A stretch of 64,000 nt of DNA from Marinobacterium profundum (GCF_001528745.1 NZ_BCNS01000018.1:1-64000); one strand, 5' to 3'. Numbered from the stretch's first letter, positions 28,480 through 37,443 are shown. Numbers and translations are program-made. Notes: generated by a model not told the origin, from the sequence alone.

Positions 28480-29748
28480 ATGAAGAGTTCAGAGTCACCC
28501 GGGCAAGCGGCGTCCCTGGTTATGGAGGCAAAGACTACGGCGGCAGCGCCGCCCGCAGCGCACAGTGTGGGTCTGTGGGGGTTCGCGCTGCTGCTGTTGG
28601 TGGGATTGAATCTGCGGCCCTTTTTAACCTCCGTCGGGCCCGTACTGAATTTGTTGCAGGCCGATACCGGCATGGGACATGGCATGGCGGCGATCCTGAC
28701 GACCCTGCCCTTTGTCATGATGGGGCTGCTGGCACTGGCAGGCGCCGCCCTGGCCCAGTGCTTTGGCGAGCAGCGCACACTGCTCTGCGCCTTGTTGTTG
28801 CTGGCGCTGGGGTGTGGTGCTCGTTTTCTGGCGGACTCTGCCACCAGCCTGATACTGACCGCCATACTGGCCGGAACCGGTGTTGCCACGGTGCAGGCGC
28901 TGATGCCTGGCGTCTGCAAGCGCTGGTTTGCCGGGCGCATTGCCCTGGCCATGGGGTTGTATTCGGCGGCGCTGGTGGGAGGCGGTGCCATGGGGGCGCT
29001 GGTTAGCCCGGCGCTGGTGATGCTGACGGCGGACTGGCGGCCAGGGCTGGCAGTTTGGGCCTTGCCTGCATTGCTGGCCTGGGGCCTGTGGTTGTGGCGA
29101 GCGCCAGAGGAGACTGTGGCAGCAGCTACTCAGGCATCGGTCCCGGTGTCGGTACGGGCGTTCTTTGGCAGCCGGCGGGCCTGGTTACTGGCGCTCTATT
29201 TTGGGCTGGCCAATAGCGGTTATGCCAGTCTGGTGGCCTGGCTGCCGTCCTTTTATGTCGATGAAGGAATGGACGCACAGTCGGCGGGGAGCCTGCTGGC
29301 CTGGATGGCACTGTTTCAGGCCGCCGCAGCCTTATTGATGCCGCTAAGCGTGCGTGCAGCGCTCGACAGGCGCGTCGGGCTCTATGGGGTCATGCTATTG
29401 CAGTTGCTGGGTTTTGCAGGCCTGGCCTGGGCGCCCGAGGTCGCGCCCCTGCTGTGGGTAGCACTGGCGGGTTTTGGGCTGGGGGGCTGTTTTTCCCTCT
29501 GTCTGATCGTCAGCCTGGATCATCTGCCGGGCGCCCGCGCCGCCGGAGCTCTGGCGGCCTTTGTCCAGGGTATCGGCTTTCTGATTACCGCCGTCGGCCC
29601 CTGGCTGGTGGGGGCGCTGCGTGATGGCGGCGGCGACTTTACCGATGCCTGGTGGCTGCACGGGGCCATTGCCTTTGGCATGCTGCTGGTGAGTGTGCGC
29701 TTTAACCCCGCCGGCTACGGCCGCAGTATGGCACGGCTGGGGGCTTGA
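28480..29748 (+). CDS. CynX/NimT-family MFS transporter
   Basis: 422 residues with 12 hydrophobic segments. The loop sequence GLNLRPFLTSVGPVL (about 41-55) is the hallmark of the cyanate/2-nitroimidazole transporter family. An inner-membrane protein of unknown substrate; no cyanase gene is nearby, so the name reflects family only. Its final codons overlap a sigma-32-like promoter for the next gene. Confidence 0.85.
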   Translation: MKSSESPGQAASLVMEAKTTAAAPPAAHSVGLWGFALLLLVGLNLRPFLTSVGPVLNLLQADTGMGHGMAAILTTLPFVMMGLLALAGAALAQCFGEQRTLLCALLLLALGCGARFLADSATSLILTAILAGTGVATVQALMPGVCKRWFAGRIALAMGLYSAALVGGGAMGALVSPALVMLTADWRPGLAVWALPALLAWGLWLWRAPEETVAAATQASVPVSVRAFFGSRRAWLLALYFGLANSGYASLVAWLPSFYVDEGMDAQSAGSLLAWMALFQAAAALLMPLSVRAALDRRVGLYGVMLLQLLGFAGLAWAPEVAPLLWVALAGFGLGGCFSLCLIVSLDHLPGARAAGALAAFVQGIGFLITAVGPWLVGALRDGGGDFTDAWWLHGAIAFGMLLVSVRFNPAGYGRSMARLGA

Positions 29749-29773
29749 AACTGCGCTGCGTCGTCCTTATCTA
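29744..29773 (+). promoter_or_regulatory. Sigma-32 (RpoH) type promoter of hsp20
   Basis: CTTGAAA at 29744-29750, 14 bases, then CCTTATCTA at 29765-29773. This compares with the RpoH consensus CTTGAAA-N11-16-CCCCATNT. The -35 overlaps the stop codon of the upstream transporter, and the start codon of the heat-shock gene lies about 80 bases downstream. Confidence 0.78.
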
Positions 29774-29779
29774 ATAATT

Positions 29780-29856
29780 GCGGGGGCCGGGTCTCGATGG
29801 GACCGGTTACCCGCAGGATTGTTTTTGTTTCCTGTCGCTCCTAAGGAGGATATGTC
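29780..29856 (+). ncRNA. ROSE-like RNA thermometer in the hsp20 leader
   Basis: TCGCT at 29835-29839 faces AGGA at 29844-29847 across a 4-base loop, with one bulged G. This is the UYGCU/AGGA arrangement of ROSE thermosensors that masks the ribosome site AAGGAGGA (29843-29850). A second hairpin, CCGGGTC against GACCGG (about 29787-29806), lies upstream in the same leader. The mechanism is inferred from the motif. Confidence 0.7.
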
Positions 29857-30324
29857 ATGAATACGATCGATTTTTCTCCGCTCTATCGCAGCAGTATCGG
29901 CTTTGATCGCCTGGCGGCCTTGCTCGACAGTTCGTTGCGGGCTGACTCGTCGGCCAGCAGCTACCCGCCGTACAACATCGAGGTGCTCGATGATGACCGC
30001 TACGCCATCAGCCTGGCGGTGGCGGGTTTCAGCAAGCAGGAGCTGGATATCAGGGTTGAAAACAGTGTGCTGAGCGTCGCTGGCAAAAAGGCCGACACGG
30101 GCACTGACAGCCGTTTCCTCTATCAGGGCATTGCGACCCGCAGCTTCGAGCGGCGCTTCAACCTCGCCGACCATGTTGAGGTTAACAGCGCCGAGTTGAA
30201 CAACGGGCTGCTGACCATAGGCTTGCAGCGTCAGCTGCCGGAAGCCATGAAGCCGCGCTCCATCACGATCGACGAAGGCGCACCTGTGCTGGAGCACGAC
30301 AAGTCCGGTGGCCGGGCGGCCTGA
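29857..30324 (+). CDS. Small heat-shock protein (Hsp20/IbpA type)
   Basis: 155 residues. Alpha-crystallin domain from about 38 to 130 (YPPYNIEVLDDDRYAISLAVAGFSK ... LSVAGKK ... LNNGLLTIGL), with a short variable C-terminal tail. A cytosolic ATP-independent holdase. A heat-shock-type promoter and a ROSE-like leader in front agree with control at both transcription and translation. Single gene. Confidence 0.93.
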   Translation: MNTIDFSPLYRSSIGFDRLAALLDSSLRADSSASSYPPYNIEVLDDDRYAISLAVAGFSKQELDIRVENSVLSVAGKKADTGTDSRFLYQGIATRSFERRFNLADHVEVNSAELNNGLLTIGLQRQLPEAMKPRSITIDEGAPVLEHDKSGGRAA

Positions 30325-30350
30325 TACGAGGCTGACGATAGTGCGTTCTC

Positions 30351-30376
30351 AAGAGGCCGCCTGTGGGTGGCCTCTT
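30351..30376. terminator. Terminator after hsp20 and the GH13 gene (convergent)
   Basis: AAGAGGCCGCC / GGTGGCCTCTT with a 4-base loop and one G-T pair. It overlaps the stop codon of the minus-strand gene. The U tract is short on both strands. Confidence 0.6.
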
Positions 30377-32103
30377 TAGCTGCGGCGGTTGGACAGCCAG
30401 AGGTATTGATAGGGCATCAGCGTAATCTGGGCCATACGGTCGTTATAGGCCTCGCAGCTGATCAGATCAGTCCAGTCATCGGTGGCGATCAGGTTGAGTT
30501 CGCTGAGATTGAATGACTGCGGCTGGTCGCTAATGTTGTAGACCGCGAACAGACTTTGGCGGCGATCGATACTCTGGCGCCAGAATGCAAACAGGGCTTC
30601 GCCGGTGTGCAGGGTGTACTGGGTAGCGTTGGGGTGAAACGCCGGTTGCTGACGGCGAAGGCGCAGCAGGGTGCACATGGCGTCAAACACGCGGGCGTGA
30701 TGAGTGTCACCGATAAGTGCCTGTTGCAGCGCATCTTCCTGCCATATATGCCGATTGATGGCGCGATAGCTGCCGGTGTTTTCTACCCGTTCGTTGTCAT
30801 TGCCCGTGGCGACCAGGCTGTGGATATAGTACGCCGGTATGCCCTCTAGCGCGGCCATGATGGCGGCGGCGCAGACAAAACGGGCAAACTGCCACTGATC
30901 CGGCCCCTGGTTGCTGGTACCGCGCAGCGCATCCCACAGGCTGATATTCACCTCATAGGGTTTGGACTCGCCGCTGGTGGTGGTACGGGCACTGATACGG
31001 CCGCCAAAGCGCTGCAAGGTGGCGATGAGGCTTTGCAGCTCCCAGTCGCTCAGCAACCCTTCGGCTGGCCGCAGGCCTATACCGTCGTGGGAGGCGATGA
31101 AGTTCAGGTAGGTGGTGCCGTGCTGCGCCGGCGGCATGGTCATGAGCCAGTTTTTCAGGTGGGTGCAGGAACCGGTCAGCAGGGTATTGATCAGCAAGGG
31201 CGGTAGCGAAAAGTTGTAGATCAGGTGGGCTTCGTTGGCGTTGCCGAAATAGGTGAGGTTTTCCTGATTGGGAATGTTGGTCTCGGTAATGATGACCGCG
31301 TCGGATGCCAGGTGTTCGATCAGCAGGCGCAGCAGCCGGATCAGCTCATGGGTTTCGGGCAGGTTAACGCAGGGCGTGCCGGGGGTTTTCCACAGGAAGG
31401 CGACCGCATCAAGGCGGAACCAGCGAATGCCGTTGTCCAGATAGAGTCGAATGATTTTCAGAAATTCCAGCAGCACGCGGGGGTTCTGGAAGTTGAGATC
31501 CAGCTGGTCGTGGCTGAAGGTACACCAGAGATGACGCTCGCCGGCGGCTGTCTTGACCTCGCGCAGCAGCGGCGAGGTGCGGGGGCGCACGACGGCGCTC
31601 AGGTCGGTGCCGGGATCCGCTTCCACAAAGTAGCTGGCGCCGGGCTCTATGCCGGCCTTGTAGTTCTCAAACCAGAGACTGCGGCTGGAGCAGTGGTTGA
31701 TCACCAGATCACCCATGATCTTGACGTCCTGGCTGAGGCCGCTGATCTGTTCCCAGGTACCCAGGGACGGGTTCACAGTGGTGTAATCCATCACGCTGAA
31801 GCCATCGTCCGAGCTGTAGGGGAAAAAGGGCAGCAGGTGCACAGTGGAAATGCAGTCATGCAGCTGCGTGCGCACGAAGCGAGTCAGGCTCTGCAAGGGG
31901 GCTTCGCTTTCGCTGCGCAGGCTGTCGCCATAGGTGATAAGCATTACATCGCGCTCATCCCAGAGATTGCGATGGGGGACAGGTGCGCTGGCGTCTGCCT
32001 CCAGGCCAAACTGCGCCAGACACTGCTGCGCCAGCTCCATGACATCACTCTGTGGATAAAGCAGTTGCAGGTGTCCGACGAGCCGTTGCTGCAATGGTGT
32101 CAT
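30376..32103 (-). CDS. GH13_18 sugar phosphorylase, probably glucosylglycerate phosphorylase
   Basis: 575 residues, cytosolic, no signal peptide. GH13 core with the nucleophile aspartate in IRWFRLDAVAFLWK (about 234-247), the acid/base glutamate in VIITETNIPNQENL and the third acid in FIASHDGIGLRP, arranged as in the sucrose phosphorylase subfamily. The gene is 27 bp after gpgS in the gpgP-gpgS operon, so glucosylglycerate is the most likely substrate, cleaved by phosphate to glucose 1-phosphate and glycerate. Sucrose phosphorylase is the alternative. Confidence 0.82.
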   Translation of the reverse strand: MTPLQQRLVGHLQLLYPQSDVMELAQQCLAQFGLEADASAPVPHRNLWDERDVMLITYGDSLRSESEAPLQSLTRFVRTQLHDCISTVHLLPFFPYSSDDGFSVMDYTTVNPSLGTWEQISGLSQDVKIMGDLVINHCSSRSLWFENYKAGIEPGASYFVEADPGTDLSAVVRPRTSPLLREVKTAAGERHLWCTFSHDQLDLNFQNPRVLLEFLKIIRLYLDNGIRWFRLDAVAFLWKTPGTPCVNLPETHELIRLLRLLIEHLASDAVIITETNIPNQENLTYFGNANEAHLIYNFSLPPLLINTLLTGSCTHLKNWLMTMPPAQHGTTYLNFIASHDGIGLRPAEGLLSDWELQSLIATLQRFGGRISARTTTSGESKPYEVNISLWDALRGTSNQGPDQWQFARFVCAAAIMAALEGIPAYYIHSLVATGNDNERVENTGSYRAINRHIWQEDALQQALIGDTHHARVFDAMCTLLRLRRQQPAFHPNATQYTLHTGEALFAFWRQSIDRRQSLFAVYNISDQPQSFNLSELNLIATDDWTDLISCEAYNDRMAQITLMPYQYLWLSNRRS

Positions 32104-32130
32104 GGCGCTGTTCCCTGAATCTGGGTTAAT

Positions 32131-33357
32131 TTACTGGCGGCCGAATTCCGCCATGTCGGCGTCGACGGCCGCGATCAGTTGTTGCTGTACGCCCGGGAAG
32201 GCGCTGCGCACGCGATTCCAGCTGGAAATAAAAGGCGCTTCCATCGGGTTCTCGAGAAAATGGTTGCCGGCCTTGACGATATTGCGGGCAAAGAGTTCGA
32301 CCGCCTGCTCCTCCTGGTGGACATCCAGCTTAAGGCCATTGATTTCGGCGTCATTGCGGTAGGTTTCGACGAAATCCAGCGCGATGCGGAAGTAGGTCGC
32401 CTTAATGGTCCTGAAGGTTTCCTGATTGAAGACGATGCCGTTGGTGGCCAGCTTGCGAAACACCGCCTTGGTGATGTCGATCGACATCTTCGACAGTCCG
32501 GTTTCGTCCGAATCCAGCGACAGGTCCTGGTGCTTGTGGTCGTAAACGTCGGCGATATCAACCTGACATAAACGGTTATTGGAATAGTTGCGCGTCATTT
32601 CGCTGAGTACACCGATCTCCAGTCCCCAGTCGCTGGGAATGCGGATATCGTTCATCACATCGCGGCGGAAGGAGAACTCGCCGGCCAGTGGATAGCGGTA
32701 ACTGTCCAGGTACTCCAGATAGTCCAGATTACCGAACACCTTTTTCAGCGACCGCAGCAAAGGCGTGACAAGCAGCCGGCTGACGCGGCCGTTGATCTTG
32801 TGCTCGGCCACGCGGGCATAGAAGCCCTTGCAGAATTCGTAGTTGAAGTTGGGGTTGGCGACGGGGTAGATCAGCCGTGCCAGCAGTTCGCGGTCGTAGG
32901 TGAGGATATCGCAGTCGTGCATGGCGATAGACTCCGCCCGGCCCGTGGCCAGGGTGTAACCCATGCAAAACCAGACATTGCGGCCCTTGCCCGGCTGCTG
33001 TGGCGACAATTCCTCGCCCTTGAGGGAGCGGTCGATGGCTCTAAGGCGCGGGCCGTCGTTCCATAGCACTCGATGAGGCTGTGGCAGGGCCGAGAAAAAC
33101 TCCAGGGCCGTGCGATACTGCTCTTCAGTCGCACGGTCCAGGCCAATAATGATCTCCGACAGGTAGGGCACCTGCTTTAGGTGCCTGAGTATATTGGGCA
33201 TGGCCTCGCCTTCGAGCTCGGAATACAGGCACGGCAATATCAGCGCCATGGGGCGTACTTTGGAGAAGGCCAGCAACTCGCTTTCCATCTCTTCGAGCGG
33301 ACGGTGAGACAGGTTATGTAAAGTGGTGATGATGCCGTTCTGGTAAAAATCGCCCAT
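32131..33357 (-). CDS. gpgS: Glucosyl-3-phosphoglycerate synthase
   Basis: 408 residues from the ATG at 33357 (MGDFYQNGIITTLHNL), preceded by AAGAAGGA; the frame extends 23 codons upstream without family similarity. A GT81-type glycosyltransferase with the metal-binding HDCD of AMHDCDILTYD near 151-160. It joins NDP-glucose and 3-phosphoglycerate to make glucosyl-3-phosphoglycerate, the first step to the compatible solute glucosylglycerate. It lies between gpgP (22 bp) and the phosphorylase. Confidence 0.88.
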   Translation of the reverse strand: MGDFYQNGIITTLHNLSHRPLEEMESELLAFSKVRPMALILPCLYSELEGEAMPNILRHLKQVPYLSEIIIGLDRATEEQYRTALEFFSALPQPHRVLWNDGPRLRAIDRSLKGEELSPQQPGKGRNVWFCMGYTLATGRAESIAMHDCDILTYDRELLARLIYPVANPNFNYEFCKGFYARVAEHKINGRVSRLLVTPLLRSLKKVFGNLDYLEYLDSYRYPLAGEFSFRRDVMNDIRIPSDWGLEIGVLSEMTRNYSNNRLCQVDIADVYDHKHQDLSLDSDETGLSKMSIDITKAVFRKLATNGIVFNQETFRTIKATYFRIALDFVETYRNDAEINGLKLDVHQEEQAVELFARNIVKAGNHFLENPMEAPFISSWNRVRSAFPGVQQQLIAAVDADMAEFGRQ

Positions 33358-33379
33358 GGGGAATCCTTCTTGTTGTGTT

Positions 33380-34201
33380 CTAGGTACCAAGATCCAGCTG
33401 TTGCAGGGTGTCGAGGACAGCGTCATTCCAGCCTGCCGGCCCTGGCAGTCGGGTTAGCAGTACATCCGCGCGCTGAGGAATCAGCGGCGGGGGGTGGGCG
33501 GGGGAACGCACCAGTACCGGCAGATCGGCTCTTTGCAACATGCCGATATCGTTTTCGCCATCACCCAGTGCCATGCATTTGACCGATTCGCCCCACAGGG
33601 CCTGGTATTGCTCAATGAGCCAGGCCATGGCGTCGGCCTTGTCGCAGCGCCCCATCACATGGGTAAAGCGGCCGCCGCGCTGAACCTGAAAGTTGAGCAG
33701 TGAGAGTTCAGAGGCGAAGTCCTCAAGCGCGCCGCGGGAATCTTCCCAGATCAGGGGTTCGGTAAACTGGCGGGTCATCGCCTGGCGAGCAGCCTCAGGG
33801 TCCAGCCCTGTCAGGCTGACGAGGCGATCGGCTGTCAGGGCGGCGAAGCCGGTAAACCTGTAACGGCGTGACAGCGGCTCCAGCGCCAGCAGAATCCGGC
33901 GACGGCTGGGGCCTAAGGTCTTGCGGCGATATCGCCCGCTGGGGTCCGTTGCCAGATCCGGTGCCAGAGGAGAGTTCAGCGGGATATAAATGGCGGCGCC
34001 ATTCTCCACCACGAAGGGATGATTGTTGTCGAGCTGTCGGCGCAGGGGTTCGAGCTCGGCGAGTGTCTTGCTGGTATTGAGCACCCAGGGTATCTGCAGC
34101 TGGCGCAGTCGCTGTAGCGCCGGTTCTGCCGCCATAGCGCTGTAGCTGTAGTGATCCAGCAGGGTGCCATCGAGGTCTGTGGATATCAGTAATCGGGTCA
34201 T
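33380..34201 (-). CDS. gpgP: Glucosyl/mannosyl-3-phosphoglycerate phosphatase (HAD)
   Basis: 273 residues from the ATG at 34201 (MTRLLISTDLDGTLLD), with AGGA in front. A Cof-type HAD phosphatase: the nucleophile aspartates are in STDLDGTLLD (7-16) and the metal site is GDGENDIGML near 212. It resembles the MPGP/YedP group. It would remove the phosphate made by GpgS, yielding glucosylglycerate. First gene of the operon. Confidence 0.85.
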   Translation of the reverse strand: MTRLLISTDLDGTLLDHYSYSAMAAEPALQRLRQLQIPWVLNTSKTLAELEPLRRQLDNNHPFVVENGAAIYIPLNSPLAPDLATDPSGRYRRKTLGPSRRRILLALEPLSRRYRFTGFAALTADRLVSLTGLDPEAARQAMTRQFTEPLIWEDSRGALEDFASELSLLNFQVQRGGRFTHVMGRCDKADAMAWLIEQYQALWGESVKCMALGDGENDIGMLQRADLPVLVRSPAHPPPLIPQRADVLLTRLPGPAGWNDAVLDTLQQLDLGT

Positions 34202-34621
34202 GCTTATCCTGGCTCTTTGACCGACAGGGGCTGTCCGCATTGAGTTAGATACAGCAAGTTAAGTGCCAGTGTTGCGCAAGCGATGCACCAACCCGCATCA
34301 GGGCCCCTCAGCAGGGGTTATCCACATTGCAGACCCGGTTGTGCCCTGAATTGGTGCGCAGGCAGGGCTGCTTTGGTTCGTTTTTATGGCACAGGGAGCC
34401 GCGATGACCGGCCGCAAGATACAGGTGGGGGCATCAAACAAGGCTTTGCAGCCGCCAATGGCCAGGTGGCTGACGACAGAACAGTGGTGTTCTGCGGGCT
34501 GGCGCCTGTGCCCATGAGCTCTGTGACTGGAAACGGCTAGGAGATCGGGTATTGGGGTGGTGCTTTGAAAGGGTACTACGAGATGGGTCTATAAGAAGGA
34601 AAGCAGGGTGCAGGCGCTCTC
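34202..34621. other. Intergenic stretch without a recognised gene
   Basis: 420 bp between gpgP (start) and the FadR-type regulator (end), both on the minus strand. It must hold the gpgP promoter, but no convincing -35/-10 pair was found on the minus strand. Short open frames here have no family look. Confidence 0.5.
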
Positions 34622-35371
34622 TTATACGGAGAGCGCTGCAGCTTCGAGATTTTTCTGCTGTTCGTCGGGTGTCAGGCGATGCTTGTGGCTCTGCATCAGT
34701 GACAGGCTGGCCTGTCGTGCCTTTACGCTGTCGCCGGACATTATGGCATCGTAGATGGCACGATGTTCCTTCAGACAGACACCGCCTTCCTTGGAGGAGA
34801 AGCGGATAAACCACTTGAACATGCTGGTCAGTACGTTGCCGAAGGGCACGTAAAAGCTGTTGCCGGTGGAGATGAAGATCATGCGATGGAACTGACTGTC
34901 GACAACTGTCCAGGCGTCCTGATCAAAGTTTTCTGATACTTCGACCATACGATGGAAAATGTTTGTCAGCTCAATACGCTGCTCCTTGGTAGCGCGCTCC
35001 GCAGTCAGGGCGGTAGCTTCGGGCTCTATTGCCCGGCGCAACTCAAGAAATTCCTGGTAGATATCGTCGGTGGTTTCGATGCTGGCGAGCCATTCAAGCA
35101 GCTGCACATCCAGCATGTTCCAGTGGGTACGGCAGCAAACGCGGGTGCCGACTTTGGGACGGGACTCAACCATGCCTTTTGAAGTGAGGAGTTTGATAGC
35201 TTCACGCAGCGCGGTACGGCTGACGCCGAACTGCTGGCACATGGCGATTTCACCACCAATGATGGCGCCTTCCTTGACCTCGCCGGACAAAATTTTGACA
35301 GCGATCTCGCGGGCAACCTGAACATTAAGGTTGCGACTCGATCCTGAGATCAGTGCAAATTGCGCCGCCAT
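34622..35371 (-). CDS. GntR-family regulator, FadR subfamily, likely regulator of the alginate locus
   Basis: 249 residues. Winged helix (about 14-80, FGVSRTALREAIKLLTSKGMVESRPKVGTRV) followed by an all-helical FCD domain with metal/ligand histidines (HRMIF, KEHRAIYDAI). This subfamily includes uronate-responsive regulators such as UxuR, ExuR and KdgR-like proteins. It lies downstream of the uronate genes in the same orientation, and its own promoter carries a copy (35387-35397) of the palindrome found across the locus. Ligand inferred to be KDG or a related keto-sugar acid. Confidence 0.85.
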   Translation of the reverse strand: MAAQFALISGSSRNLNVQVAREIAVKILSGEVKEGAIIGGEIAMCQQFGVSRTALREAIKLLTSKGMVESRPKVGTRVCCRTHWNMLDVQLLEWLASIETTDDIYQEFLELRRAIEPEATALTAERATKEQRIELTNIFHRMVEVSENFDQDAWTVVDSQFHRMIFISTGNSFYVPFGNVLTSMFKWFIRFSSKEGGVCLKEHRAIYDAIMSGDSVKARQASLSLMQSHKHRLTPDEQQKNLEAAALSV

Positions 35372-35386
35372 GCCTCTACCCTCAAT

Positions 35387-35397
35387 TAGTCATACAA
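35387..35397. promoter_or_regulatory. Operator of the uronate regulon, copy 1 (regulator gene)
   Basis: TAGTCATACAA, one base from TTGTCATACAA, 16 bases before the regulator start codon. Its position suggests autoregulation. Confidence 0.55.
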
Positions 35398-35513
35398 TAT
35401 CTTAGGATTATACAGTTATAGGATCCACAAGCGAAACTTTTCCATAATGCGGGGTTTAACTCGAGGCTCTTGTCTGCGGTATTTTCCACATCTGATTCCG
35501 ATAGAGTTTAGGG

Positions 35514-35620
35514 CCCGACCACCGGATCTGACGCTCGCCAGAGGGAGGTGGTCGGGTGCACAGCGGCCCGAAGCAAGCTTGGGGTCATGTGCATTCCTGC
35601 AGACAGGGCCTGCAGGAATG
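35514..35620. other. Two hairpins between the DEH reductase gene and the regulator gene
   Basis: CCCGACCACC (35514-35523) pairs with GGTGGTCGGG (35547-35556), and CATTCCTGCAG (35592-35602) with CTGCAGGAATG (35610-35620). Both stems are perfect. No U tract follows on the minus strand, so they could limit read-through or protect the 3' end of the upstream message. Confidence 0.5.
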
Positions 35621-35628
35621 GGCGCTCA

Positions 35629-36405
35629 TCAGGGGCACATCTGGCCGCCATTGACGTCCAGAATCTGACCGGTGACATATCCACTGGCCATATGGGACGC
35701 GAAAAACAGGTAGGACGGTGCACATTCATCGATAGTGCCGAAACGGCTCATGGCAATGGAGTTGGCGATACTGGTTTTCAGCTCGTCGCTCTTGTCGTCA
35801 TGAAAGGCGGTGTCGATTGTGCCCGGTGCGACTATGTTGAAACGAATATTGTCTTTGGTCAGCTCCTTCACCCAGTTGCGCTGGATGTTATGCAGCCAGG
35901 CTTTGGATGCGCCGTAGAGGCTAGCGCCCAGACCACCGCCTTCGCGGCCAGCAATGGAGCCGGTGCTGATTACGCAACTGGTCAGGCCGCTTTGCGCGGC
36001 TGATGCACGCAGATGCGGGATAGCGAATTTGGTTACCATGATGACCGAACGGGTATTCAGGTTCATGACGCGATCGTAAAACTCATCGTCAATGTCTTCT
36101 GCCTTGGAGCGGCCACCAAGACCACCGGCATTATTAATCAGCACATCAATGCCACCGAACTTGGCGACAAATTCAGCTACCATTTTTTCGCATTCGGCGC
36201 TTTTGGTTACATCGGCCTGGAAGTAGGCGACTTCGCCGCCGCATTCCTGCAGAGCGGCCAGGGCAGCAGTGGAGGTAGCATCGTTCTGGTGGCTGTTGAT
36301 GCCAACCCTGGCGCCGGCTTTGGCGAATGCAGCGGCGGCGGCAAAGCCGATACCTGCAGTGGAGCCGGTGATGAGAACGCGCTTACCTTCAAGATCCTTA
36401 AACAT
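35629..36405 (-). CDS. DEH reductase (A1-R-like short-chain dehydrogenase)
   Basis: 258 residues from the ATG at 36405 (MFKDLEGKRVLITGS), with AGGAA before it. SDR with TGSTAGIG at 13-20, NNAG at 91-94 and the catalytic S150, Y164 and K168; as I recall these are the same numbers as in Sphingomonas A1-R, and long stretches (VAEFVAKFGGIDVLINNAGG, FFASHMASGYVTGQ) look alike. A1-R reduces 4-deoxy-L-erythro-5-hexoseulose uronate (DEH) to 2-keto-3-deoxygluconate. An operator copy lies 38 bases upstream. Confidence 0.85.
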   Translation of the reverse strand: MFKDLEGKRVLITGSTAGIGFAAAAAFAKAGARVGINSHQNDATSTAALAALQECGGEVAYFQADVTKSAECEKMVAEFVAKFGGIDVLINNAGGLGGRSKAEDIDDEFYDRVMNLNTRSVIMVTKFAIPHLRASAAQSGLTSCVISTGSIAGREGGGLGASLYGASKAWLHNIQRNWVKELTKDNIRFNIVAPGTIDTAFHDDKSDELKTSIANSIAMSRFGTIDECAPSYLFFASHMASGYVTGQILDVNGGQMCP

Positions 36406-36442
36406 GCTGTATTCCTGTATTTGTGAATGTCGTCGGTTTATT

Positions 36443-36453
36443 TTGTCGTACAA
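36443..36453. promoter_or_regulatory. Operator of the uronate regulon, copy 2 (DEH reductase)
   Basis: TTGTCGTACAA in the 69-bp gap between kdgK and the reductase gene, 38 bases before the start codon. It implies an internal regulated promoter. Confidence 0.6.
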
Positions 36454-36474
36454 TATGACATTACTGTGAGATTT

Positions 36475-37443
36475 TCAATCCCCAGTGCATATTTCTGGCA
36501 TTGCATCCAGGGGAATCAGACCGCCGCGGTACTGAATAACGGTACTGGCGATGCGGTGGCCCAGGGTGGCGCAGTCTGCTGGAGTGCAGCCGCCCTGCAG
36601 GCGGGCGGCCAGATAGCCTGCGCTGAAGGAGTCGCCGGCGGCGGTAGTGTCGACCACAAGGTGCGGTTCAACGGCGATGGCGGAAATGCTTTGGCGACCG
36701 GCGCTGGTCTCGACCAGACAGGGCTCGTGGCCACGCTTGAGGACGACTTCGCTGATGGCCAGTTCGCGACAGCGTGCAAAGACCTGCTCTTCGTTGCTGT
36801 CACCCCAGAGCATGCATTCGTCTTCGTAGGTGAGCAGCGCTATATCAGTTATCCGCAGCACTTGCTCATACCAGTGACGCGCCTGGGCCGCATCGCGCCA
36901 CAGGCGCGGGCGGTAATTATTGTCAAAGCAGATCTGGGCTCCGCGGGCTCTGGCACGAGTAAGCCAGGCCAGCAGCTTGTGGCGGCTGGCGTCTGGCAGT
37001 ATTGCCAGGGAAATGCCCGACAGATAGAGGTAGTCAAAGCTGAGCAGGGACTCCAGCTGCGCGTCGAATTCGTCGCCCTCCAGCAGCTGCCGGGCGGCGG
37101 ATTCGCCCCGCCAGTAGGTAAATGAGCGTTCACCGTTGGCGTCGACATCAATGTTATAGAGCCCGGGCAACTTGCCGGGCAGGCGGCGTACATAGTCACA
37201 GCCGATGCCTTCTGCCTGCCATTGCTGCAGCATGGCCTGGCTGAAGCGATCGCTATCACCCAGAGCCGTCACGTACTGCACCTCGTGTCCGTGCACCTTG
37301 CTCAATCGCGCCAAATAAACGGCTGTATTCAGGGTGTCACCGGCAAAGCCCTGCACCATGGTGCCGTTGGCGTGCTGTTGAATCTCGATCATGCATTCGC
37401 CAATCAAGGCGATACTGGCTTTTTTGTTCGTAGTTAGATTCAT
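36475..37443 (-). CDS. kdgK: 2-keto-3-deoxygluconate kinase
   Basis: 322 residues, PfkB/ribokinase family. N-terminal IALIGECMIEI and the GFAGDTLNTAVYLARL motif (about 32-47) are typical of KDG kinases, and the catalytic aspartate sits in DTTAAGDSFSAGYL near 265-278. It phosphorylates KDG to KDPG, which enters the Entner-Doudoroff route. The start codon overlaps the stop of the upstream lyase gene (ATGA), so it is translated from the same message. Confidence 0.92.
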   Translation of the reverse strand: MNLTTNKKASIALIGECMIEIQQHANGTMVQGFAGDTLNTAVYLARLSKVHGHEVQYVTALGDSDRFSQAMLQQWQAEGIGCDYVRRLPGKLPGLYNIDVDANGERSFTYWRGESAARQLLEGDEFDAQLESLLSFDYLYLSGISLAILPDASRHKLLAWLTRARARGAQICFDNNYRPRLWRDAAQARHWYEQVLRITDIALLTYEDECMLWGDSNEEQVFARCRELAISEVVLKRGHEPCLVETSAGRQSISAIAVEPHLVVDTTAAGDSFSAGYLAARLQGGCTPADCATLGHRIASTVIQYRGGLIPLDAMPEICTGD

